Source: Haplomitrium mnioides | Taxonomy: Eukaryota > Marchantiophyta > Haplomitriopsida > Calobryales | Length of the DNA: 28,059 nt | Direction of reading: 5' to 3' | NCBI GenBank assembly: GCA_049999725.1 | Contig: JBNGIS010020635.1 | Span: 1 to 28,059, forward strand | Position numbers and translations under genes: made by a program | Notes under the pieces: generated by a model | The model's input: only the letters and a program-made list of their open reading frames with translations | Told to the model about the DNA's origin: nothing | The model's database searches: none | Shown here: positions 16,222 to 25,795 of the stretch, piece by piece | Position numbering within the stretch: position 1 is the first letter of the stretch | Layout: each line of letters begins with the position of its first letter

Positions 16222-17104
16222 TCTTAAGCATTCTCAAGATTTGAAGAAGGTTCCCAAGTAGCATCATGAAGTGGATAGCCTTTCCACAAAACCTTGTATT
16301 GAACTTGTGGATGCCGCTCGCGCTTGATAACTCTTTTCGCCAAAATGTGGTCTACTTCAAATTCTTCATGATCATCAAGAACAATGGCCGAAGGAGGAAG
16401 TTGAACATGATTTGGAAAAGAAGATGGACTAGGAACAAAAGGCTTAAGTTTAGACACATGGAACACAGGATGAATCTTCATATGAAAAGGAAGATCAAGT
16501 TTATAAGCAACAGAAGAAATAACCTGAGAAATAGAGAAAGGACCAATCCAAGCAGAAGATAACTTACGATCTTGAGTATCTAAAGACAATGGAAGATCAT
16601 GAGTGGATAACATAACTTGGTCACCTAAAACATAAGAGCAATCACGACGACGGCTATCAGTATATTGTTTTTGCCAATTTTGAACAACAATAAGATGGTT
16701 GCGAGCATCTTGCAAGGAAGAAGATAAACGAGACAAAAAAGTAGAAATACTTGGAACATTAGAAGAAGTAAAAGAAAGAAAACCATTGGGAACAAGAGTG
16801 CTAACCCGAATTAAGAAAGAAAGGAGAAAACCCAGTACTTGTTTGTTTAGAGTTGTTGTAAGCAAACTCCACAACCGGTAAGAAACTATCCTAGTCGGTG
16901 TGATGAACATTGATGAACGTGCGAAGCATGTCCTCCACAGAGCGATTAGCACGCTCCGTTTGCCCATCTATTTGCGGATGATAAGCAGTAGACATAGAAA
17001 GTTTGGTTCCTAGAAGTTTGAATAACTCTCTCCAAAACTTTCTAGTGAAACGTGGATCCCGATTAGATATTAACACCTTGGGCATTCCGTGATGGCGAAA
17101 ACAG
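16222..17104 (-). pseudogene. Gypsy integrase C-terminal part with chromodomain
   Basis: It starts in the integrase core with FRHHGMPKVLISNRDPRFTR and ends of the core STAYHPQIDGQTERANR (about 17104-16940), which hold the second catalytic Asp and the third acidic position region. A frameshift near 16960-16900 separates this from the downstream 247-codon frame. That frame has the GPF/Y segment (AWIGPFSISQV, near 16550), HPVFHVSKLKPF and a chromodomain (FEVDHILAKRVIKRER, YKVLWKGY, ATWEPSSNL) ending at a TAA near 16222. Chromodomains direct integration to particular chromatin marks. The first catalytic Asp and zinc finger of integrase are deleted. Confidence 0.88.
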
Positions 17105-17527
17105 TATCAAAGTAAATTTTTGCCAATAACCACTTCAAAGATCAAGCTTCGAAAAGAACCACGCACCACTCAGTTGATCCAACAAATCATCAATACGCGG
17201 TAAAGGATAAGCATTCATGATGGTTTGCTTGTTCAAACCACGATAATCAGTACAAAGACAAAATCCACCATCTTTCTTAGGTACAAAGAATACCGGTGCT
17301 CTCCAAGGCGAAGTACTATGCTGAATGAAATCCTTCTCAAGAAGATCCGTCAAAGTCTTGCAAAGCTCTTCCAACTCTTGTGGCGATAACCTGTATATAG
17401 GTCGATTATACGGAATACTTCCTGGTATCAACTCTATCAGAAAGGGCATTCCACGATCATCTGGTAACCCCTTTGGCAAATCATCTAGAAACACATTTGA
17501 AAACTCCTTCAAGATATCATCAATCAT
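17105..17527 (-). pseudogene. Gypsy reverse transcriptase, N-terminal third only
   Basis: It reads [74 protein letters not shown] and FSKLDL, followed by a stop and SGYWQ. These are RT blocks 1-3 in the correct order. It then jumps to integrase, so the YxDD catalytic motif and RNase H are absent. The deletion junction lies between about 17104 and 17125. Confidence 0.9.
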
Positions 17528-17612
17528 TGAGGTTGGTATAGATTTCCCCCCTCCTTATTCAAGTCCACAATAGGCTTGATCTATACAGCAAAGACAAGCA
17601 ACTCTTTCTCTA

Positions 17613-17978
17613 TCAAATCATAACTTGAATTTGCCGTTTTTCCCAATCAACTTGAGCAGACCGATCTTCAAGCCAATGCAAGCCCAAAATAATGTCATAC
17701 TGTACGGGTGCAATAACAAAATCCATAGATTCCTTATAATCTTTGCTAATATTTAGAAGAAATGGCTTGTGAGAATGGAATACCTCATGTTTTTGGCCAT
17801 CGGCTATAGTCACAAAACTTCTGTTGATCGGCGAAGTCGCAGCTTTTATTTTCTTTGCAAAACGTAGTGACATGAAATTTTCAGAACTTTCACAATCTAC
17901 CAACATTCTACAAGAATGCTCATCAACCATACCATCTAGATGAAACGAGGTATTTCTAATTCTTGTCGAGCTTTTCAT
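17613..17978 (-). pseudogene. Gypsy aspartic protease, active site damaged
   Basis: The frame contains FHLDGMVDEHSCRMLVDCES and ends near DIILGLHWLEDRSAQVDWEK, which matches the flap-to-C-terminal 'ILGMDWL' block of retropepsins. The active-site D-S/T-G triplet reads DCE, so it cannot be catalytic. Usually this enzyme cleaves the gag-pol precursor. It lies between the zinc knuckle and RT on the same strand. Confidence 0.8.
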
Positions 17979-18106
17979 TCCATTGGAACTAACTAAGCTC
18001 TTAGTAAACCACTTGACTATCTTTACTAAGGTTGATCGTTTCTCTAATTTTCTTCTTCAGCAGTTTCCACTTGAACAAGAGCACATGGTCGACCTTGGCG
18101 ACATGG

Positions 18107-18148
18107 GCAATTTGCAATCATATGACCAAGTTGTCGACAATAAAAACA
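18107..18148 (-). pseudogene. Gypsy gag zinc knuckle
   Basis: The minus strand reads CFYCRQLGHMIANC, an intact CX2CX4HX4C nucleocapsid knuckle that binds the element's RNA. It is separated from the main gag frame by a frameshift near 18190. Confidence 0.85.
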
Positions 18149-18199
18149 TCCTCCACTTTGGCGTAGATGCTCACGTTCTCCATCAGTGAGTGCCACTCT

Positions 18200-18922
18200 T
18201 TATGTCGCATCAATCTCCATAGGTACAGCCTCATTTGCTGGCACATGAACATTTGGTAAAGCTTGTTGTGGATGCGGACGTGGCCTAGCCTCGTTAGTTG
18301 CTAGTAGCAAGTCATATCTTTCTGCCATACTCATTGCTTCTTCTAGTTGAGAAGGCTCCCTCATTGTTACTTCCATTCTAGTCTGAGACTTCAATCCTCG
18401 AACAAAACGATCCAAAGCTTCTCCCTCGCCCATATTAGGAATTTGCATAATGATATTTTGAAATTGCGTGACATAGCTCATTACCGTACCAAGTTGCTTT
18501 AATTCTGCCAAACGATCTCTTGCCACCTTTTGAGGATTCAAAACCCTAAATCTTAGATTTACCGCTTCTTTAAACTCTTGCCAAGAAGCAATTGGAGTGA
18601 CAAATCCATGTTGAGCTTGCTCAATTTGATATCTCCACCAAGTCTTTGCCACTCCTTCCAATTGACTTGCAGTGAATAGAATCCTTCTACCATCCTCTCT
18701 TATATTGGTAGCCTCAAAATATTGCTCACAATCGAACGAGAAATTCTCAGATGCACCAGAAATCGTCTTGCCATCATAAGCCTTTGGCTTGGGAAACCGC
18801 ACATGACTTTCTTTTTCTGGAAAAGGTGCCCTATTCCCTATTTTCATTTGAATTTCTAATAAGCAAGAAAGATGTTCAATTTGTTGTTGCATCGCTTGCA
18901 TCCTCCCTTCTTGATTCTCCAT
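18200..18922 (-). CDS. Gypsy gag capsid region
   Basis: An open 240-codon frame starts MENQEGRMQAMQQQIEHLSC 17 bases after the primer site, as expected for gypsy gag. It has the retrotransposon gag core: a region ending FTASQLEGVAKTWWRYQIEQ, followed by WQEFKEAVNLRF, LKQLGTVMSYVTQFQNI and ALDRFVRGLKSQTRMEV. It forms the capsid of virus-like particles. An N-terminal coiled coil is likely (MQAMQQQIEHLSCLLEIQ). The same protein, diverged and broken, starts at 27717. The frame is intact but is truncated before its own zinc knuckle by a frameshift. Confidence 0.88.
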   Translation of the reverse strand: MENQEGRMQAMQQQIEHLSCLLEIQMKIGNRAPFPEKESHVRFPKPKAYDGKTISGASENFSFDCEQYFEATNIREDGRRILFTASQLEGVAKTWWRYQIEQAQHGFVTPIASWQEFKEAVNLRFRVLNPQKVARDRLAELKQLGTVMSYVTQFQNIIMQIPNMGEGEALDRFVRGLKSQTRMEVTMREPSQLEEAMSMAERYDLLLATNEARPRPHPQQALPNVHVPANEAVPMEIDAT

Positions 18923-18938
18923 TTCACCGAAAACAACG

Positions 18939-18952
18939 TGGCTCTGATACCA
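18939..18952 (-). other. Gypsy primer-binding site (initiator Met tRNA)
   Basis: The minus strand reads TGGTATCAGAGCCA one base after the LTR end ACA. This is complementary to the 3' end of plant initiator methionine tRNA. Confidence 0.93.
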
Positions 18953-18953
18953 A

Positions 18954-19391
18954 TGTAAAAGAACTCAAAGAGAACTCAAAGACCGAATTCCAAGTAAGTA
19001 ATAATTCAAGACAACTCTAAAAGAGTTACACAACTCAAAACCAATAAGCAAACTAAAGCCAAGAATATAAGACAAAGCCAAGCAACCAAAGAACCCAAAT
19101 GATTCGAGAGGAACTCCAGAATGAGAAGTGGGGCTAAGAAGCCCTTCTATTTATACAAGAGAAGAGAGTGTCATCCCTTTTTCTTCACTTACAAGTCACT
19201 TCTCATTTCAGCCCTAAAGGTGACTCACTACCAAAAGTGACTTCGAATGCAAGTAACTAAAAGTGACTCTCCACCAAAAGTGACTTCAAAAGCAAGTAAT
19301 CCAATCTTAACCTAAAACTGACCCACTACCACTTCCTTCAATCCTCTTTATTTTCTTATAAATAGCACAACCTTATGCTTGTACTATTACA
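18954..19391 (-). mobile_element. Gypsy 5' LTR (right copy)
   Basis: It is nearly identical to 15718-16156: by eye about ten substitutions and one 1-bp indel. On the minus strand it has a clear TATAAATAG box (19155-19147) followed by AAGGGCTTC. It carries the same TGACTCA-bearing U3 subrepeats. It is followed by the target duplication ACACC (19392-19396). Confidence 0.93.
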
Positions 19392-19656
19392 ACACCCAAC
19401 ACACATGCAGAGTGCCAACGCACCTAGCAGGCCTCTACCAACAAAGCACCAAACCTCACACTCATGAGGTACAAGGCAAGTTACTGGAAATGACAGATAA
19501 CGATGAGTATACACAATACACAGTATATCCTGAAAGTCACATGACTCAATCAGCACTGTGTGAAAAGAAACATAGATCTGAGATAACATGTATTGTAGAC
19601 ACTGGGTCATCACATACTATTTTGCAAGATTGTAGATATTTCTCATGCATCACTCC
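19392..19656 (+). pseudogene. Copia gag end and protease, resuming after the gypsy element
   Basis: The frame continues QHTCR, whose Cys completes the gag zinc knuckle, then about 55 residues of linker and EITCIVDTGSSHTILQDCRY. DTGSS (Asp codon 19598-19600) is the active site of the copia aspartic protease, intact here. The frame stays open up to the next insertion at 19657, and the following spacer resumes at 21738. Confidence 0.85.
19652..19656 (+). other. Left target-site duplication ACTCC of the 2.08-kb insertion
   Basis: ACTCC at 19652-19656 and again at 21733-21737. On the left it completes the copia reading SCITP. On the right it is followed by the expected continuation MKAAT, with small indels. 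Confidence 0.6.
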
Positions 19657-20304
19657 TTTTTCTAGGCTATGAGGGCTCAGTAAACTTGTAAAAATAATAA
19701 AAGTGATGAAAATGTGTTAAAGTATTGCTATAATAGAATCTAGAGAAGATATATTGATTAAACAGGGTGAATAGGCTATGGGAGAAGCTTGTTGAAGGAT
19801 ATGAAAAGCGATAAGAAGGGAAAGCTTAAGTATAGATTTCTTTGTGTTAGTAGAAACATGTTTTTTCGTTTGATTAGATTAGTCAACTAAGCTGTATGAA
19901 GGAGTTGTGTAAAGATCCAGGACTTTGCTGCGGAAATCTGTTGAAGGATATAGAACTAGGCTCAGGAGTTGCAGATCAGGCCAGAGAAGCCACGAAGGTT
20001 GTATGGCAGCAGAGTTGCGGATTGCTGGAGAATGCTGCTGCAAGTACGAATCAGAGAAGAGCTACCTACTATTGGGTGTATTCAAGGTCTGTGCGATCAG
20101 AGCCTTTACTTTCGAATCGAAGAAGACCGGTGCATTAAAGGAATGTGAGATTAGAGAAGGAGGGGTCCTTGTGATTCGACTAATGAAGAGAAGGCCCTGT
20201 ATTGAAGGAACACCTGTGGAAAAAAGAATAACTGAGTAGCTGCCATGAGGGCCCAGTAATAGTTCGAATATATGCGAATCAGCCCTGTGAATGGAAGAGT
20301 CAGA

Positions 20305-20376
20305 ATTTTGGATCAGTCCGAAGTTCAGATTCGGGAGAAGTCAGAAATTTCGGATTGGAGAGGTCAGACAGTTCGG
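20305..20376 (+). repeat. ~21-bp TTCGG-phased repeat
   Basis: AGTCAGAATTTTGGAT, AGTTCAGATTCGGGAG, AGTCAGAAATTTCGGAT and GGTCAGACAGTTCGGAT follow each other with core steps of about 20-22 bases. The core and spacing match the tract at 1495-1700. Confidence 0.6.
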
Positions 20377-21085
20377 ATAATTTCTGCAATTCAAGGAAGG
20401 AATCGAATGGAGTCCTGACGTGAATCGAGGGCCAGCCAAATTGCTGGAGAAGGAATCGAAGGAACAGGTAATTGAAGCAAGCATGTCACTCTGTTGGAGA
20501 TCAAATCGAACAGGAAGAGTAGAAGAGCTGGCGAAGATCCAGAAAATAGTCGTCGAGCAGATCTGAAGGAAACAAGAAGAGTTCGAATTTTTGAAAGAGG
20601 GTTCTTCATGGTTCTTACAATGAGCAAGGACGAAGATAGTCTTGGTTCTTATATAGAGCTAGGGAAAAACTTTGTGAAAGTTGCAGATATTCAAAGGGTG
20701 AGAAAGTTCGAACAGCTACTTAGTAGTTAGTAAAAGTTCGAAAATCAATATGGGAACAAACTAGCGATGTTAGTTCTAGTTAGAAAGGTAGAGTAACATA
20801 GACTAGAAGTGGTAGCCTAGGTTTAGGTTTGAATTTGAAATGGAGTTTTTCAAGAAATGAGGAAGGCGCTGCCTTGGGGAGAAGGCTGATTCTTCGTCGA
20901 GCGATGGAGCAGCGTTATGATTCAACATAGGTAGTAGTAGCACTTAGTTAGAAATTAGTTAGCAATTAGTTTCAATTTCTTGTAAACAAAATCTAGTTGT
21001 TAGTTAGGAGAAATTAGTTTCAAGGCATAAGACCAGGATGCTGGCCTTATTTCCTCGGGGACGCTGATTTATGTATTTTTTTTCC

Positions 21086-21098
21086 TCTTCAATAAAGA
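21086..21098 (+). promoter_or_regulatory. Polyadenylation-signal-like AATAAAG
   Basis: CAATAAAGAATTC lies in a T-rich context about 440 bases downstream of the TATA-like box at 20649. It is consistent with transcription control inside an LTR, but untested. Confidence 0.3.
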
Positions 21099-21737
21099 AT
21101 TCTATTTTCTTTTCTGAAGGGCCCCCTTGTCTTCTATGCGCGAGTGGCAGTTGCTATTGGAGGCAATTTTGAAGTGATAAGAGAGGAATTTGATAGTGGA
21201 GGAGGATTGGCAAGCAAGTGCAGAGTTCAATCGCGGAAAGAGGAATGATTGTTGGGAAGGACATGCCAGGGGAGTACATGGGTGTATTCTTTACAACATT
21301 TTTCTGCTCCTTTTTGAGTTCTGAAATTGTTTTTTGAATTTCTGTAAAAGTGTGTATCCGCAAGAGTGTGAAGGAAAACGAGATGATGTACGTGGATTTC
21401 ACGTGCTAATCGATGTATGCATGCATTAATTTTCCTAAGCTTAAAGTCTGTTGAGGGATGCCGCTGTCAGAGTGAGAAAGCTTTTTCTAGTAACTCTGCA
21501 TTCAATTCGAGCTTAGTAAGTAATATCGGTTGACAGGCAGGGGCGTGTTGGTCATTGTAGAAGCTGTGTAGGAAGGTTAAGTAAGCTAGGCTTGATCCAA
21601 GAAGGATCAGTCTAGGAGGTTTTCAGATTCAATTCTCCTTTAAAAACTGGAAAGTGTAGGAAACCATAAAGACATTACAGAAATGCTTTACTCCCTGTGG
21701 GTTCGATACAGAATCAGCACAGTTTGGTGAATACTCC

Positions 21738-22660
21738 ATGAAAGCTGCAACATAGGCCAATGACTACTATTACAGGCCACAATCAAATTGAAGAAGGATA
21801 TGGTCCAACGACCATCATTTTTCCAAATGGAACGAGACTGGATATCAAATCAGCAATTTATGCACCTGCAACAACTAGAAACCTCATCAGTTTCAGTGAT
21901 ATCAGACAAAACGATTTTCACATTCAAACAAGATTATTTCAGGACAAAGAAGTCCTCCTTATCCTAACTCAAACCGTAATAGGCTTTGACATAAGAGAAT
22001 CTTTCCCCCTATCACCATCGAGATTATACACCACAAAAATATTCTCATATCATGCCTCTATCAAAACCGTATCTACATCCATTACATGGCATAACCGCCT
22101 TGGACATCCAGGCCATGACATGTTCTACCGCATTAAGAAGGACAGCAAAGGCATACCAAAAAATGTGCACCCAGTGCCACTGCAAACCCCATGTTTGGCA
22201 TGCGCACAAGGCAAATTGAAAATTGCACCTTCTCATAACAAGACAACAATCTTGATCCTTCGATTTCTCGAGCGGATCCATGCTGATGTTTGTGGACCTA
22301 TCCATCCACCCTCGAGACCATTCAGATACTTTCTCATCACCATCGATGCATCATCCAAATGGTCAGAAGTATCCCTTCTTACAACAAAAAACATGGTCTT
22401 CCCAAAACTTTTGTCCCAAATTCTCAAACTCTCAGCGCAATTCCTTAATTACCCAATCAGAAACCTGAGAGTGGACAATGTTGGCAAATTCTCGTCATAG
22501 ACTTTTGATGACTTCTGCACATTTGCCGATATAAACATACAGTACTCAGTACCACATGTATATTTCCAAAATGGCATCACAAAATCGGCTATTAAGCGAA
22601 TCTAACTCATAGCAATACCATTACTTCTCAACTCAAATCTCCCCACCTCTGCTTGGGGAC
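21738..22660 (+). pseudogene. Copia integrase (pre-integrase zinc finger and catalytic core)
   Basis: Readable order: TTITGHNQIEEGYGPTTIIF and RNLISFSDIRQNDFHI (protease-integrase spacer); HNRLGHPGHDMFYRI with CLACAQGKL, the HHCC zinc finger (about 22086-22215); ERIHADVCGPI with the first catalytic Asp and YFLITIDASSKW; LRVDNVGKFSS with the second Asp. The third catalytic Glu, normally in a 'QNG.AE..IKRI' block, reads QNGITKSAIKRI, so the Glu is Lys. The GEF motif is also GKF. Stops at 22498 and near 22603 are one transition away from CAG and CAA. Confidence 0.85.
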
Positions 22661-23270
22661 ATGCAATCACGCATGTAGTGACTCTATTGCATTATAGACC
22701 ATCTGCATTCAACAAGAATTCCCCGCACCAACTTACAATAGGAATTCCAATAGATTTATCACATCTACTCACATTTGGCTGCTTGGTCCTCATCCCAATA
22801 TTAGGACCACATCAAACAAAAATGGGACCACAATGCCAAAAAGGCATATACATTGGTTTTGAGTCCCCCTCCATCTTTCGATACCTTGAACCTTCAACAT
22901 CTGATGTGTTTAAGTCTCGATTCGCAGATTGTCAATTCTTTGAAGAATCCTTTCCACATCTAGCACAAGAGGACAAGGCTATACGACCAAAACCTGAGGA
23001 TAATTTAATATGACACCAACATTTGCCACTGGATTTCGATCAATGAAATGGACATTGAGATGCAGAAGTCAAAAGACTCCTCAATTTACAAGAGATATTG
23101 GTTAAAATACTTGACGCATTTAACAATGCCTCCAACATCACAAAATCACACATAGAAGCTGCAAATGCTCCAGTGCGACTCTAGAAAATTGATACACCTG
23201 CCACCGATATACAACCCAAGGCAAAGTGTGGCAGACCCATATGCTCAAAGAATAAGCCTAGACTATCGAC
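22661..23270 (+). pseudogene. Copia integrase C-terminal region and linker to RT
   Basis: This continues the same frame with HQLTIGIPIDLSHLLTFGCL, GPQCQKGIYIGFESPSIFRY and FKSRFADCQFFEESFPHL, which is the copia integrase tail ('TFGC.V...P.....G......G...GY.SPS...YL.P.T......RF.DC.F.E..FP'). Then come stops and a diverged linker. It is non-catalytic and links to RT starting near 23400. Confidence 0.8.
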
Positions 23271-23274
23271 ATGA

Positions 23275-23868
23275 ATGAACATTGTTACAGAGAATGATGA
23301 AATAGCAATTGATTATTCCCATACCAGTCAAATATGGAACAGATCCCAGACCACTATGGATGATTCATTCGCATTCTCGGAATCACAATCACTGGACAAG
23401 GATATACTTGATCCTTTATCCATAAGAGAAGCACAATCAAGATCTGATTGGCCCCAATGGGAAAAGGCAATTAATTTGAAGCTTGACTCTCTCATTAAAC
23501 CACAAGTTTTTGGTTCCATCATGCTTGCAACCCCCGATGTGCATTTAACAGATTACAGATTTATTTTTGTTCAGAAATATAATGCAAAAGGTGATGTCAC
23601 AAGATACAATGCCAGATTAGTGGCTAAACGATACACTCAAATTCCTAGACGTGACTATGATCTCACATACTCACCTTTCATGAACACTATTACTTATAGA
23701 TACATGATAGCCTTCGCTATCCAACGTCATCTAACTATGCATATAATGGACGTCATCACTGCTTACTTATATGGTATTCTGGATACCCAGATTTTTATGA
23801 AGTCACCCCTCGAGCTTATATCAAGAATGGCATTTTACATTCAAGGGGAGAACACCCAAAGTGCATAT
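23275..23868 (+). pseudogene. Copia reverse transcriptase, N-terminal part
   Basis: An open frame holds SREAQSRSDWPQWEKAINLK-like text, then FVQKYNAKGDVTRYNARLVA and KRYTQIPRRDYDLTYSPFMN (RT block 'RYKARLVAKG.TQ..G.DY..T..P'), then MDVITAYLYGILDTQIFMKS, which includes the first catalytic Asp (MDV). It runs without a frame break into the repeat array at 23869. The protein would be the element's DNA polymerase. Confidence 0.88.
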
Positions 23869-24545
23869 GGACCTTTAGTCCCAAATGGCCTAAATTTTAA
23901 GATTAGACCTTTTGCCTCTCATGGCCCAAATTCTGAGATTAGACCTTTTTATCTCTCATAGCTCAAATTTTGAGGTTGGACCTTTTGTCCCTCATTACAT
24001 GCACTATAAAAATGGACCTTTAGTCTACAAAGGCACAATGATTCAAAATGGACCTTTTGTCCACAAAGACCTCAATTTGGGAAAAGGATCTTTTGTCCTC
24101 AATGGCCAATAAATGGAAGGACTTTCTATCCGCAAAAGGCCACTGCCAATCCAGAAAGGACCTTTAGTCCTCACGTCTAAAAGACGATGCCAAATGATGG
24201 AAACTAAGCTGAGCAAGCAGCAAATCAATGGACCTTTAAGTCCGGCCAGCGCACTCACTCAGCAAGCAGCAAATCAATGGAACTTTAGTCCAGCCAGCGC
24301 ACTCACTGAGAAAGCAGCAAATCAATGGACCTTTAGTCCAGCCAGCATACTTGCTGAGAAAACAACAGATCAATGGACCTTTAGTCCAGCCAGCGCACTC
24401 GCTGAGCACGTAGCACTCCAAAGGACCTTTAGTCCATCCAGCCAATTTGCTAAGCAAACAAAGCTACAGAGGATCTTTAGTCCCACATATATACAAGCTA
24501 CAAAGTGGACCTTTAGTCCCCCATCATCAAAGTATTCCACATGAC
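23869..24545 (+). repeat. In-frame 36/48-bp tandem array (GGACCTTTAGTCC core) inside copia RT
   Basis: GGACCTTT or variants start at 23869, 23905, 23941, 23978, 24014, 24050, 24086, 24119 and 24158 (steps of 36, with 33/37/39 exceptions), then 24230, 24279, 24327, 24375, 24423 and 24471 (step 48, one 49), then 24507 (36). The 48-bp units extend the core with CAGCCAGCGCACTCGCTGAG and AAGCAGCAAATCAAT. Both lengths are multiples of 12, so the array reads as 12- and 16-residue repeats (NGPFV..., QWTFSPASALAEK...). It interrupts RT between the LDTQIFMKSP and LRWIYELK blocks. The GGAC...GTCC core is an interrupted palindrome. Confidence 0.9.
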
Positions 24546-25180
24546 AATGTGAAGTTGGCAAAGCATTTTATAAATGCATCTAGATCACATATCGATCAAC
24601 CAGGCACACAAATGGTAGTTCAAGTCTTGAGATGGATATATGAACTCAAATAGAATGGCAGAAATTGGTACCAAAGATTCAAATCATAAATGATAACACT
24701 AAGTTCTACAAATGATGACATTGCTCCATGCCTATTTATGAAACACCAAGGCTCTGAATATGTCATAGCTGCACTCTCTATGTAGACGACATAAACATTT
24801 TTGGCACAAAAGCTTTAGCTGCCAATACTATCGCTAAACTGAAGGATATATTTAAAATGCGAGACATTGGAGAACTTGATCTCTGTCTTGGAATCCAGTT
24901 TGAGCATATGCCCAATGGTATTGTGATCCATCAGTCCACATATGCGGCCAAGATTCTCAAGCAATTCAATATGGACAATGCTCATCCAACGAGCACCCTA
25001 ATGGAATTGAGATCTTCGGACCCAACAAAGGACATGTTCAGAAAACGCAAAGAACATGAACCAATTCTGGGATTGGAAAAACTATACCAGTCAGCAATGT
25101 GAGCACTCATATACCTTGCAAATCAGACCAGACCTGATATATCTTTTGTAGTAAATATGCTTGCAAGGCACAGCTCTTAG
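24546..25180 (+). pseudogene. Copia reverse transcriptase, C-terminal part with YVDD
   Basis: It resumes with VQVLRWIYELK, a stop, NGRNWYQRFK (equivalent to 'LYGLKQSGR.WY'), then after frame changes YVDDINIFGT (catalytic YVDD at 24779-24790, intact), MRDIGELDLCLGIQFEHMPN and YAAKILKQFNMDNAHP, and LANQTRPDISFVVNMLARHS. These are the copia RT thumb and connection blocks in the correct order. Several stops make it non-functional. Confidence 0.87.
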
Positions 25181-25795
25181 CCCACCATTCACTATTCGAA
25201 TGGGCTCAAACGCATTTTCAGATACCTGAAAGGTACAAAAGACGTGGGACTCTTTTTCCCTAAAAATGCATCAAATGAGATTGTAGGCTATGCTGACGCT
25301 GGATATCTATCTGGTCCTAATGACGCAAAGTCTCAAACATGATATGTTTTCCTTAAAAGAAACACTGCTATTTCATGGAAGAGCACCAAGCAAACTATTA
25401 CTACTACCTCGACCAATCATGCATCATGCAGAGATTATTGCCCTTTATGAGGCTAGTAGGGAAGGTATATGGCTTCGACAACTTATTGACCATATCAACA
25501 TCAATACGGGCCAGCCCATACTTGATTCCCCTACTGTAATATACGAGGACAATCGACCATGTGTTGACCAGATTGCTCAAGGCTTTATTAAGGGTGACAG
25601 AATTTAACATATTGCTCCTAAATTCTTTTACGCCCATGAGCAATATGGTGATAAAATCAATGTCTAATGGATAGCAAGCAAAGACAACAGAGCAGATATC
25701 TTTACCAAACCACTTCCACCCGCTCTGCACATTGCACATACTAAGGGGCTTGGTTTGAAAAGACTCTCTGAATTACAACAGAACATTATACAATA
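25181..25795 (+). pseudogene. Copia RNase H and C-terminus of pol
   Basis: It reads LKRIFRYLKGTKDVGLFFP, VGYADAGYLSGPNDAKSQT (first catalytic Asp), AISWKSTKQTITTTSTNHAE and IIALYEASREGIWLRQLI (catalytic Glu), TVIYEDNRPCVDQIAQGFIK (catalytic Asp), WIASKDNRADIFTKPLP. These are the standard copia RNase H signatures, complete apart from stops and frameshifts. The domain removes the RNA strand during reverse transcription. Confidence 0.88.

Larger units (their letters stand above)
15718..19391 (-). mobile_element. Ty3/gypsy chromovirus (minus strand), internally deleted
   Basis: Two LTRs of 439 and 438 bp enclose a minus-strand polyprotein. It has gag with zinc knuckle, protease, the N-terminal part of RT, the C-terminal part of integrase and a chromodomain, in the gypsy order (RT before integrase). 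The segment from RT catalytic core through RNase H to the first part of integrase is missing, so the element is non-autonomous. The LTRs differ at about ten positions plus one indel, a fairly recent insertion compared with its host copia. Confidence 0.93.
19657..21732. mobile_element. Unclassified 2.08-kb insertion in the copia element
   Basis: Copia protease text stops at 19656 and resumes at 21738, flanked by ACTCC on both sides. The insert has no recognisable protein. It contains a ~21-bp TTCGG tract (20305-20376), GAAAGTTCGAA words, a TTATATAGAG TATA-like box (20649), a TTAGTTAGAAATTAG cluster (20943-21010), AATAAAG (21092), and CTCCCTGTGGGTTCGATAC near its right end. That last block resembles, from memory, sequence near the 3' end of long Athila/Tat-type LTRs. 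A solo LTR would suit the size, 5-bp duplication and TATA/poly(A) signals, but TG...CA ends are not seen. Confidence 0.55.

Noticed and set aside
16266-16881. Plus-strand Lys/Arg-rich frames opposite the gypsy integrase
   Set aside because: Antisense shadows of the minus-strand integrase-chromodomain, which has clear domain motifs.
18941-18955. tRNA gene fragment (GGCTCTGATACCA)
   Set aside because: Matches the 3' end of initiator Met tRNA only because it is the reverse complement of the gypsy primer-binding site; no tRNA body is present.
19896-20730. Frames of 78-104 codons in the 2.08-kb insertion
   Set aside because: No motif or family resemblance, and overlapping frames are equally long. 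Insertion appears non-coding.
24113-24544. 143-codon frame with 16-residue repeats as a structural protein
   Set aside because: It is the 48-bp DNA array inside copia RT; minus-strand frames of similar length exist over the same array, so openness follows from the repeat period.
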